From: a virus
Virus record (IMG/VR): IMGVR_UViG_3300021420_000056
Coordinates: 1 to 46,816 of that record
Direction: 5' to 3' (one strand)
DNA: 46,816 nt
Positions 8,780 through 16,227 of the stretch are shown here, one piece after another (position 1 is the first letter of the stretch; every line of letters begins with the position of its first letter). The notes beneath the pieces are model-generated. The model saw only the letters and a list, made by a program, of their open reading frames with translations, searched no databases and was not told where the DNA came from. A program made the translations under genes and the position numbers.

Positions 8780-9292
8780 CTAAGCTGCCGTCGCGGGAGG
8801 AATCCCGACGACGTGGGCGTTGCAAAGGACCGTCAAGGTCTGAGCCGCGGCGGTCGCAAGAGCGACAATCCGCGCAACCCCGACCACTTTGCCGCCGTTG
8901 AAGGTTGCCCCTGGTGGCAGCGTCCAGACGTTCTGCGGAGATATCCCGCCGTACTGAAGCTGCCGAGAAAAGTTTACGGTGAATCCGTTGCCCTGCTCGG
9001 CGAGATCGAGCGTCACAATGACGAGCCCCGCCGCGCCTTTCGCCAGCGTGATATTCGGCAATCCGAGAGCCTGCGTGAAGTGAACGTCGGCCGTCGCTCC
9101 CTGCTGCCCAAGGTGCGGAACCGGCAGCGAAAAGGTCGTAACCATCGATCCGAGGACTTGCTGAATCTGGGCGTTCGAGACAGCCGGCGCCTGAGATTGA
9201 AGCGCTCCGGTCGAGCGAGACGCGGCATGGAAGCCCGGGCCGCCCGAGCCTGGGCTGATCGATACGGGAATTCGTTGCCCAGTGCCACTCAT
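8780..9292 (-). CDS. Hypothetical structural protein, 170 aa
   Basis: A Gly/Ser-rich N-terminus (about 40 residues) is followed by a beta-rich, Val/Thr/Leu-rich domain (FSLPVPHLGQQ, NFSRQLQYGG) ending in an Ala/Thr-rich tail. Its start overlaps the stop of the nozzle gene. Position suggests a tail or nozzle accessory protein; no family recognised. Confidence 0.7.
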   Translation of the reverse strand: MSGTGQRIPVSISPGSGGPGFHAASRSTGALQSQAPAVSNAQIQQVLGSMVTTFSLPVPHLGQQGATADVHFTQALGLPNITLAKGAAGLVIVTLDLAEQGNGFTVNFSRQLQYGGISPQNVWTLPPGATFNGGKVVGVARIVALATAAAQTLTVLCNAHVVGIPPATAA

Positions 9293-11343
9293 GGCTGATT
9301 GTGCCCCGTCTCTGGAATCGCTGGCTTATCGGGCGAGCGAATCGTCCACTGACGCGACATAGTGCCGCCGACCTTAGCTCGGTAGATAACCGCCGGCCCG
9401 ATCGCGTTCGCCGCGTTGTGCAGCACGAGTTGAAGCTGGCAGGTATAGCCGCGGTTTGAGGCACCGTTCGGAAAGCTCTGCCCGGTCGGCAACACGGTTC
9501 CTGGCTGCTGATTGTTCGGCACGTTGAACGCTTTGGTCGGCGGACCGCTCCCGAGATCAACGTCCAACCAAGTGAAATACGAGACCTCGTTTATAAAGAG
9601 CGTGATATCGACGGAGACTCCCGGCTGAATCGGAGCCTCGACCGCGACGTTCTTGTAAATCTTCTCCCACATGCCTTCGCCCGTGTCGCTCTCCTGGCTA
9701 ACGAACGTTGCTACAATGGCGTTTCCGAGATCCGTATCGCCGGTCTGCCAGAGATCGATCGCAAACGAGTTTGGGCGAACCGCCGCGATTTGGTTCATAC
9801 TCAACGGAAAGAGGGTGAGATCGCTAGGCAAGGACGTTCCGAAGCTGCACGACGGGGTCGAGTACGGCAACACGTCCCAGGTCTGCGTGGGAATGTAGTA
9901 CCGTAGCGTTAGTCCGCCCGCATAAACCGAGTTTTGCGGGAACGACCAAAAACAAGTGAGGTCTTTGTACGCTCCCACCGCCGTTTGTAGCGTTGCTGGT
10001 CCGAGCGATTGGAGCAGGTTGTAGATCGGTTTAGAAATCCACTGCACGTTGCTGCCGTCGAAGCTATAGAAACCCTGCGCCGAAAGCCACCAATTGAGGC
10101 CGTTACCCTTGATGAGCGAAAGCGGCGCGATGCAGCCGAGGTCCGCGAAAATCTTTAGCGGCTGGTACGTTGACTCATCCACGCCGTAGACAAGGCTTGT
10201 GGTCTGCCGACGCAAGACCATAAGCGATGAACCGACCGCGCACAGCCCAGAAGGAAAGTCCCCGAACGGAACGCCAGTTATGCCTGGCTGGTTCACTCCT
10301 AGCGTCGTCTCGTTATCCTCGACGAGAAGCACCGCGTTTAGCTTATCGAAACTCCACGGCTCGCCAGCCTGAGAATACTGCACTTGAGTTTGAGGTAAGT
10401 TCTTCGTACCCCTGTCGTTGATTATTGCGCAGACCCACAGCCGGTTTTGGTGCGACTCTATCGGGTTCTTACCCTGGCCTCCTCCGGTGGGGGGCTGGTC
10501 CTGGTTGAGCACGATCTGCTGATTACCCGCGATTGAGGCGTCGGTCGCGTTGTCGGTGTATTGGCTATTGTTCGTCAGCTCTACGAGGAAGAACCAGTTT
10601 GGGGAGTTGGTCGAATAGCGGAACACTTGCGTCGTAAAGGCTGAGCCGTCGTCCTCGTATCCCGCAAAGATTCCTGAAATCAACGTCGCCTTCGTCCCGT
10701 TCTGGTTCTCTATGTTGTACGGGAAAATATCCGACCCATTGTTACGCTGCCCGGTAGAGATCGCGCCCTCGGGAGTCGTGTATTGGTAGGTCGTCGAGTC
10801 CTCGTTGACGTGAGCTATCTTTTGCACGAAGGCGTAAGAGTAAATTCCCGGGGCGAGGGGGTTTGCGACTCCCGGGACGGCCGACACCGCATACCCGTAT
10901 TGTCCTTGTGTGGGCTTCGCGTACTGCCAACGGGCGATGACTAAGCCGCTCGGGCCCATAAAGATTTGCTGGCCGTTGTTCATCCACAGAACGCCGTTGG
11001 CTTGCTTCGACTGCGTGAAAAGCGTGTAGGTTCCGAGCGTTCCGTAAATCGCGTTGAACACGTCGTAGTAAACGATGTTCCCCGAGTTATCCTGAGCGAT
11101 GTAGAAGATTTGGTTCTGCGATACGGTGTAGACCGCCATTTGGATGACGGGGCCTTCGAGGTTCTCGAAGTTGAGGAAGATCGATCGCCCTAGCGCGGTA
11201 GCGAGCGCGCCTTCCAGCCGGTGCGTATCGGAATTGGATAGCGTCGTGGCCGTCTTGGGGTCAGCGTAGATGCTCGCCGTTCGGGTATCGATCCCGGTGA
11301 ACGGACCGCAGACCAGGAGATCGACGATCTCTTGATCCGGCAT
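9289..11343 (-). CDS. Tail nozzle / tail hub protein (P22 gp10 or T7 gp12-like beta-propeller)
   Basis: 684 aa. Repeated beta-blade-like units can be read through the middle, including ESHQNRLWVCAI, QVQYSQAGEPWSF and SLMVLRRQTTSLVYG, then GFYSFDGSNVQWISK. The order 'contact with samples and measurements, hub residues, then YSFDG...WISKPI' is characteristic of podovirus nozzle propellers. The C-terminal 200 residues are a separate beta domain (MSRQWTIRSPD). It would cap the tail tube below the adaptor. The gene follows the fibre-like gene and precedes the internal virion genes. Confidence 0.8.
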   Translation of the reverse strand: MPDQEIVDLLVCGPFTGIDTRTASIYADPKTATTLSNSDTHRLEGALATALGRSIFLNFENLEGPVIQMAVYTVSQNQIFYIAQDNSGNIVYYDVFNAIYGTLGTYTLFTQSKQANGVLWMNNGQQIFMGPSGLVIARWQYAKPTQGQYGYAVSAVPGVANPLAPGIYSYAFVQKIAHVNEDSTTYQYTTPEGAISTGQRNNGSDIFPYNIENQNGTKATLISGIFAGYEDDGSAFTTQVFRYSTNSPNWFFLVELTNNSQYTDNATDASIAGNQQIVLNQDQPPTGGGQGKNPIESHQNRLWVCAIINDRGTKNLPQTQVQYSQAGEPWSFDKLNAVLLVEDNETTLGVNQPGITGVPFGDFPSGLCAVGSSLMVLRRQTTSLVYGVDESTYQPLKIFADLGCIAPLSLIKGNGLNWWLSAQGFYSFDGSNVQWISKPIYNLLQSLGPATLQTAVGAYKDLTCFWSFPQNSVYAGGLTLRYYIPTQTWDVLPYSTPSCSFGTSLPSDLTLFPLSMNQIAAVRPNSFAIDLWQTGDTDLGNAIVATFVSQESDTGEGMWEKIYKNVAVEAPIQPGVSVDITLFINEVSYFTWLDVDLGSGPPTKAFNVPNNQQPGTVLPTGQSFPNGASNRGYTCQLQLVLHNAANAIGPAVIYRAKVGGTMSRQWTIRSPDKPAIPETGHNQP

Positions 11344-12659
11344 CAGGTAATTCTTATCGCCTTAAATCCGAGCGAGATAAAGCTGGTTCCGCTATTGAGC
11401 GTCACGCCGCTTCCCGTGATCGTGACGGAGGGCGTCTGCCCGGCGGAGACAACGGCAGCAACGTAGAGCGTTCGAGTTCCCTGGCATTGAATAATGTCGT
11501 CCCCAACCACGGCTCCCCAGTTGGCTCCGGTAAGCGTAATTGAGTTGCCGGTGCAGGTTGAATCCGCCGCCGGTACTCCGAGACCGAACCCGTGGCAAAT
11601 GCATTCCACGTACCACGTTCCTGAGCCCGGAAGGGATGGAAGAGAAACGGATTGACCCGCTCCGTTGATCGCCGAAGGGCTGAGATGCGCGACGACCGCG
11701 ATGGTGAACCCAATCGGGTTCGCTAGGTCAAAGTTGATCGCGTTGTTCGCAACGTCTTTGGTGATATTCAGGCTGTCGCCGATCGATTCGAGCAGCACGT
11801 TCCCGGTAAAGGTAGATCCAGGGTTTCCCTCCGGGATGAGGCCGGTGACGCCGCTGTTGACAATCGTCCAAGCGTTCGCCCCGCTCGGCTGGAAAATGTT
11901 CCCGCTGATCGTCAGTCCAGCGCCCGCCGTCAAAGCCGGAGACGAGTATCCGGTCCCGCCGTAGTTCAGCGCGAGAGGCGTGTTGAGCCCAATCGTAGCG
12001 GTCGGTCCGCTGCCGCCGGCAACCGTAATCGGACCGCTGCCCACGATGCTCGAGATACCGCCGCCGCTGGCTGATATCGTCCAGTTGAACGGCGTCCCGG
12101 TGATCGTGATTCCCGTCCCGGCGATAAGCTGCGGGTTCGTCGTTCCGGTGCCGCCATCGGCAATCGGCAAGGGGCTCTGCTTGAGATAGACGTTCGGCGT
12201 ACCCGAAGGTCCGTTGATCCCGAGCGGTAGGGAAGCGGTGACGGCTGACACCGCGGCGCCGAGCGGCCCTACTCGGAACGGTCCGGTCGGCAGGCTACGC
12301 ACGAAAACGTAGATCGGAACGCCTGAGTAGACGCCTGAATGATACGCGAGCGTTAGGTACGCGACACCGTCGAAGTCGACGCTCTCGCAGCCAGCGTTCT
12401 GCGTCGTGTAGTTCGGAAGAACGCCCGCCGGAACGCCCTGGTAGCCGAGGTAGAAGTCAATCGCTCCGGGGATGACCGGGAAGTAAATCTCGCGTATCGG
12501 GATGGAGCTCGGGTTGTTCGGGTTGCCGAAGATATTGCAGACGAGCGACGCGCCTCCGGTCGGCGTGGTTCCGTCCCACAGCAGAATCGATCCGCTCGGC
12601 TTCTCGCTGCCAGGGGTATAGGGATACGCTCGCTTCGAAGGCCACGGTCCAGAGCTCAT
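11343..12659 (-). CDS. Tail fibre-like protein, 438 aa
   Basis: The middle has the Gly/Thr-rich fibre pattern ADGGTGTT...GTGITITGTP and NYGGTGYSS, typical of tail fibre and spike shafts that start a beta-helical or triple-stranded region. The C-terminal 130 residues form a predicted compact beta domain (residues from about 310; contains ADSTCTGNSITLTGANWG) likely for receptor or glycan contact. The first 150 residues probably attach it to the tail. No signal peptide, unlike the two fibre-like genes at 15.1-17.7 kb. Confidence 0.75.
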   Translation of the reverse strand: MSSGPWPSKRAYPYTPGSEKPSGSILLWDGTTPTGGASLVCNIFGNPNNPSSIPIREIYFPVIPGAIDFYLGYQGVPAGVLPNYTTQNAGCESVDFDGVAYLTLAYHSGVYSGVPIYVFVRSLPTGPFRVGPLGAAVSAVTASLPLGINGPSGTPNVYLKQSPLPIADGGTGTTNPQLIAGTGITITGTPFNWTISASGGGISSIVGSGPITVAGGSGPTATIGLNTPLALNYGGTGYSSPALTAGAGLTISGNIFQPSGANAWTIVNSGVTGLIPEGNPGSTFTGNVLLESIGDSLNITKDVANNAINFDLANPIGFTIAVVAHLSPSAINGAGQSVSLPSLPGSGTWYVECICHGFGLGVPAADSTCTGNSITLTGANWGAVVGDDIIQCQGTRTLYVAAVVSAGQTPSVTITGSGVTLNSGTSFISLGFKAIRIT

Positions 12660-12991
12660 CAGGTAATCACCGCCTTATAGGGCGCTATGTAGTACGTCAG
12701 CACGAACACATACATTAGCGCGCCGCTGCCGTTGCCGACGATTCGCATTTGCGTCATCCCATCCATATCGAACGGAATCGCCTCGGCGACGAACACGCCG
12801 CCAACTGCAGTTATTTGGTAAATCGTCGTCCAGCCGCTCAGACCGGGAACCTGAAAAGATACGGCGGTAGTCGGTGCGGGGAGCCACACTCCGTGAATGT
12901 TCGCGAAGTTAGGGAAAGCGAGACTCATCGGATCGTCCGCGCCGCCCGGGGTGAAAGCGAGAATCTGCTGCGACGGATAGGTGTCGTACAC
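12659..12991 (-). CDS. Hypothetical head-tail or tail protein, 110 aa
   Basis: A beta-rich small protein between the adaptor and fibre genes (FPNFANIHGVWLPAPTT, GWTTIYQITAVGG). It shares overlapping stops and starts with both neighbours. Position suggests a connector or fibre-attachment protein, without family recognition. Confidence 0.7.
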   Translation of the reverse strand: MYDTYPSQQILAFTPGGADDPMSLAFPNFANIHGVWLPAPTTAVSFQVPGLSGWTTIYQITAVGGVFVAEAIPFDMDGMTQMRIVGNGSGALMYVFVLTYYIAPYKAVIT

Positions 12992-13855
12992 TTAGAACGA
13001 CCCCTGCCGGGATATCTGCCCGTTGAAGGCGCGATACTGGCGCCCGGTGATCATCTTGGGCTGGTCGATCGAGCCAGCGCCCTTGATGACCAGCACGTCG
13101 GATCGGCGCTGGCTCATCTCCGACTTGTATTGCTGCAGCGCTAAAGTCCCGAGCTGCATAGCGGATTGCGTCTCTTCACTGAAGCGACACTCGGACACAA
13201 CGTAACGCGCTAGCGCCGAGCGGCACGACCGCGGAAACCATAGCGTCATCTCGATATCATCGACCACCGGATGCGCCAGGACCACGCGCACGTCCACGTT
13301 GTTCTGGATCTCGCCGTTGATGACATTCGGGCCGCTGTTGGGCGCCGGGACTATCCCGAGGAATCCTCCGTTCATATAGAACGAGGGGCGGTTGCAGACC
13401 GACCAGGGCTGCGTCGTCGGAGCAGGCCAGACGCATTGGTTGAGTTCGCTCGCCGCGGGGAAGGCCGCCGGGGTCTGCGTCGTCCACACGGGGGCGTACT
13501 GGCCGACGTTGCCGCTAGGGCCGCCGCCTCCGGGGACCGGAGGTCCCGCCATCGAGCGCTGGTCGTAGTAGAGCAGCGCGCTCCCCTCCAGAACGTCCAT
13601 GCTCGGCGCCGGCGGGCAGAGCCGCCCGTCGACGTAGACCGCGCGCGGGTAGTCCATGATCTCGGGAAGCTGATACTCCTGGGTGTTGGGCATCGTGGCG
13701 AACGTAACGCGGCACTCCGGAAAGAGAATATCCCGCATGAGCTGGTCGCATGCAGCGGTCAGAAAGTCGAGCATATCGGACGTGTTGTAGCGCCCATCGC
13801 TCCACGGGTCGTTGATTCTGCGGCGCGAGAGCGAGATTACGTCGCTGGCAAGCAT
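12992..13855 (-). CDS. Head-tail adaptor protein (P22 gp4 / T7 gp11-like position)
   Basis: 287 aa. The N-terminus LSRRRINDPWSDGRYNTSDML followed by FLTAACDQLMRDI has the look of phage adaptors that dock under the portal; the C-terminal helix carries SRRRINDP-like Arg-rich contacts and a Gln/Arg-rich tail. Genomic order portal, capsid, adaptor, nozzle supports the assignment. Family call is from order and helix pattern rather than a decisive motif. Confidence 0.7.
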   Translation of the reverse strand: MLASDVISLSRRRINDPWSDGRYNTSDMLDFLTAACDQLMRDILFPECRVTFATMPNTQEYQLPEIMDYPRAVYVDGRLCPPAPSMDVLEGSALLYYDQRSMAGPPVPGGGGPSGNVGQYAPVWTTQTPAAFPAASELNQCVWPAPTTQPWSVCNRPSFYMNGGFLGIVPAPNSGPNVINGEIQNNVDVRVVLAHPVVDDIEMTLWFPRSCRSALARYVVSECRFSEETQSAMQLGTLALQQYKSEMSQRRSDVLVIKGAGSIDQPKMITGRQYRAFNGQISRQGSF

Positions 13856-14025
13856 TCGTGCCTATATTCCGGGCAGTACGCCCGCTTGCATTCCTGGCAA
13901 GTGACGTGGTGGTGGATCGTTAGCGGGAAGGTCTGCGAGCAGGTGGTACAGCGCAGCGATAGACGATAGCCGTCTTTGATCGGCTCTTTTTCGATCGAGA
14001 CGAGCTTAGGATGCTCCTTGTTCAT
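13837..14025 (-). CDS. Small zinc-finger-like protein, 62 aa
   Basis: Contains CTTC and CQECKRAYC with additional His (HHHVTC, YRHEC), a plausible zinc site. Its last 19 bases overlap the adaptor start. Unknown function. Confidence 0.65.
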   Translation of the reverse strand: MNKEHPKLVSIEKEPIKDGYRLSLRCTTCSQTFPLTIHHHVTCQECKRAYCPEYRHECLPAT

Positions 14026-14041
14026 CCAGCACCTATTTGCC

Positions 14042-14170
14042 TCACCAGTTCGTGTTCCCGTTATTCTTCCAGGCGGCCTTGGCTATCCAGTAGGCGCAAG
14101 CGAACAGGACCGAAGATGCGGCGAAGCAGACCAACGTGTACCCATAGTTGAGTACGTCGGAGCTTTTCAT
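14042..14170 (-). CDS. Single-span membrane microprotein in lysis cluster, 42 aa
   Basis: Read directly: ATG at 14170-14168 shares its A with the endolysin stop (TAATG), and the stop is TGA at 14044-14042. The middle (YTLVCFAASSVLFACAYWIA) is one hydrophobic helix, followed by a short basic/polar tail. Right after the endolysin, it could be a holin, pinholin or antiholin; the sequence cannot tell which. Confidence 0.75.
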   Translation of the reverse strand: MKSSDVLNYGYTLVCFAASSVLFACAYWIAKAAWKNNGNTNW

Positions 14171-14604
14171 TAGTAGCCGACAACCTGGACGTGTAAATGA
14201 TCGCTCTCGTTGTCCTCGAAGAGCTTGCTACCTTCGTTGTACCCACCGCAGGCGTCGGCATAGACTTGATAAGGCCCGCCCAAGCCGATGCCTCGCGCAT
14301 CCTCACACGCCTGGGTATCTTCAATCAAATGCAAGCTGGCATCGTTTTCGATTTGCGCGTAGTCGATCGCGTTCCCCCCACTATGGCCGTCGGGACCATC
14401 GTAGGTTGGGTGGTCGGAGCGCACCGCCGTACACACGAGCTTGTCCACCCAAACGCCACCACGCGCCAAAAACAGTTCTTGGAGGAACGCGATGAGATTC
14501 GTGCTGGTCCCAGTTGCCGGGTCCTCGTTCATTAAGTCGTCGATCTGCCCTTGCGTGATTTGGCCGAAGTTGTTGACGACTTCCTGGCGTGCTTGTGAAC
14601 TCAT
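14170..14604 (-). CDS. Endolysin, M15-type peptidase (D-Ala-D-Ala or L-Ala-D-Glu peptidase-like)
   Basis: 144 aa with the M15 zinc-site layout: His74 in GHSGGNAID with Asp81, and DHLHVQV near the C-terminus supplying the final His (SxHxxGxAxD then HxH is the family pattern; the first Ser is replaced by Gly here). It would cut peptide cross-links of peptidoglycan from the cytoplasm once a holin opens the inner membrane. Membrane-protein genes flank it (14042 and 14611). No signal peptide. Confidence 0.8.
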   Translation of the reverse strand: MSSQARQEVVNNFGQITQGQIDDLMNEDPATGTSTNLIAFLQELFLARGGVWVDKLVCTAVRSDHPTYDGPDGHSGGNAIDYAQIENDASLHLIEDTQACEDARGIGLGGPYQVYADACGGYNEGSKLFEDNESDHLHVQVVGY

Positions 14605-14610
14605 TACCCC

Positions 14611-15033
14611 TCATTTCCAAAAGTGGGACAGCACGGTGACACCGATTCCCCCCACGACGCCGAACACACCGACGATATAACCGAGCGCCCCTGTTGCCCC
14701 CTGGTTGCGTCCTTCGTTAGTGGTTACGCGCTTATCCACGTTGTCGGCTTTTGAATCGACTGTACCGATCTTAGAGTCAAGCCCTGCGATCAGCGCATCC
14801 ACCGTATCGCGCGTGACGAATGTAGCTTGCTGGTCACGCAGCGTATCTCGGAACTCGTTGACGCCTGCAAGCCGCGTAGTAAGATCACGCGCCTGCTGTT
14901 CGTCGGCGCGTTGCTTGGTCTGAAACCGTTCGGTGTAGCGCATATCGTCGGAGCGGCGCAGTTCCATGAAATGGATAAACAGCGTTTCAACGGACCAGCC
15001 TGTGGTTCCAGACGCTACCGGGGAGTCAGCCAT
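14611..15033 (-). CDS. Holin-like protein with coiled coil and C-terminal membrane span, 140 aa
   Basis: Residues about 25-110 are charged, Gln/Arg/Asp-rich and likely a coiled coil (RFQTKQRADEQQARDLTTRL). Residues about 115-137 form a single hydrophobic segment (GALGYIVGVFGVVGGIGVTV), followed by a short tail. Proteins of this layout next to endolysins are often annotated as holins. Six bases separate it from the endolysin. Confidence 0.65.
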   Translation of the reverse strand: MADSPVASGTTGWSVETLFIHFMELRRSDDMRYTERFQTKQRADEQQARDLTTRLAGVNEFRDTLRDQQATFVTRDTVDALIAGLDSKIGTVDSKADNVDKRVTTNEGRNQGATGALGYIVGVFGVVGGIGVTVLSHFWK

Positions 15034-15101
15034 GTTTTACCGATGCAGCGTAGGCGTCGTGAAGTACGATTCGCCATGCTAGGGCCCTAACGCCGCGAAA
15101 G
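15034..15101. other. Short intergenic region with 10-bp palindrome
   Basis: 68 bases between the holin-like and the secreted gene. It holds the palindrome TAGGGCCCTA (15080-15089) and, at 15075-15092, a segment matching 18883-18900 in 17 of 18 positions. A 20-codon frame (starting MANRTSRRL) follows, but I see no support for it being a gene. Confidence 0.4.
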
Positions 15102-16220
15102 CTATAAGCATAAATAATCTGCAGCCGCCGTACCGGTTGCGGTCGCGGCACCCTGCATGCCCACGCTAAGGGTGGTCGTAACGACCTTAACGGTCAGTGG
15201 TAAAAGTAACGCTGCCGTGACGGTCGTGGCAGCAGTGTCGTATGATGCCGTGCAAACCGCTCCCGATGGAACGGTGGCCGTGGCGGTGCACACGAGCGTC
15301 GAAAGCGAACAGCTAACTTGACCTTTATTCAGCGTATTAGCCGTCATAACTAGCGTACATGTTCCACCGCTTAGAGGCCCGAAGTTGATGACTCCTGACC
15401 CCGCTCCAAAGAATGCACATGGGTTTGACGTCGTCGAGGTCTGCAGAAACTCATACGACGACCCGCTCGGTATGGTGATATTTCCGTTAGCAGCATAACC
15501 CGCCGCCGTTCCGATCGCGCCGTTTTGATTTATCGCGAATAGATTTGTTCCGCCGCATTTGATCATCATGGCGGGACCTGAGATGCCGTTGATGCTCTGA
15601 GCGCTGTTCGTTCCCCAAAGGCTTTGACCGCCACAGCTACCGTTGCTAGCAGAAAGTTGGAACGCGCTCGGTACATCGAATCCGGTTGGCATTGGCGATG
15701 GACCGATAACGATGCCACCGGTAAGAGCCGCATATCCCACGTCGGGCGGCGAGGCGGTTGGTGCCGCTCGCAGCGTAACGAATGCTCCGCCAGAACCAGC
15801 GGTGGGACAGCTAAAGGTTTGCGACGGCCATGTTCCCGTTATGGTGCAGCCGTTACTACTCGTAGGAGCCGGTGCAGCCGTACCCGTTCCTCCGTTTATA
15901 ATCGAGAGAGGCAACGACGGACCAGGAGAGGCCGTGGGGCAAACGGGTACTTGAACAAGGGGACTCGGGAAAGGCGTGGTCACCGCTACCGCAGCCCCGC
16001 AGGCCGTAGCCGTCGCCGTAACCGCAGTCACTCCGCTTCCCGAAGGCGCGGGGGTCACGCAGGTAATCGTCGTGTTTATGAGCGACCCACCGGGACCGTA
16101 TGCGGCGAACTGGCACACACCAGCTTGAGCTAGCGCTCGGAACTGACCGGGTTTAATGTTGATATTGAACCCGACCAAGAGAACCAAGATTCCGAATGCG
16201 ATCGCTAGTTTGTGTTTCAT
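15102..16220 (-). CDS. Cys-rich tail-fibre-like protein with signal peptide, 372 aa
   Basis: The N-terminus MKHKLAIAFGILVLLVGFN followed by IKPGQFRALAQAG is a good Sec signal: basic start, hydrophobic core, AQA-type cleavage site. The mature part is Thr/Ala/Pro-rich and has paired cysteines (CQFAAYG, CVTPAPS, CTITGTWPSQTFSC). It also contains an INGGTGTAAPAP fibre-type motif and a C-terminal domain ending ADYLCL. Fibre-like motifs combined with a signal peptide are unusual for a virion protein made in the cytoplasm. It may be exported or membrane-anchored, or the hydrophobic N-terminus may have a virion role. Its neighbour at 16228 has the same architecture. Confidence 0.75.
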   Translation of the reverse strand: MKHKLAIAFGILVLLVGFNINIKPGQFRALAQAGVCQFAAYGPGGSLINTTITCVTPAPSGSGVTAVTATATACGAAVAVTTPFPSPLVQVPVCPTASPGPSLPLSIINGGTGTAAPAPTSSNGCTITGTWPSQTFSCPTAGSGGAFVTLRAAPTASPPDVGYAALTGGIVIGPSPMPTGFDVPSAFQLSASNGSCGGQSLWGTNSAQSINGISGPAMMIKCGGTNLFAINQNGAIGTAAGYAANGNITIPSGSSYEFLQTSTTSNPCAFFGAGSGVINFGPLSGGTCTLVMTANTLNKGQVSCSLSTLVCTATATVPSGAVCTASYDTAATTVTAALLLPLTVKVVTTTLSVGMQGAATATGTAAADYLCL

Positions 16221-16227
16221 TTCAGCC

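Noticed and set aside
15080-15089. TAGGGCCCTA palindrome as operator
   Set aside because: A single 10-bp palindrome without a second copy or promoter nearby is expected by chance in GC-rich DNA.
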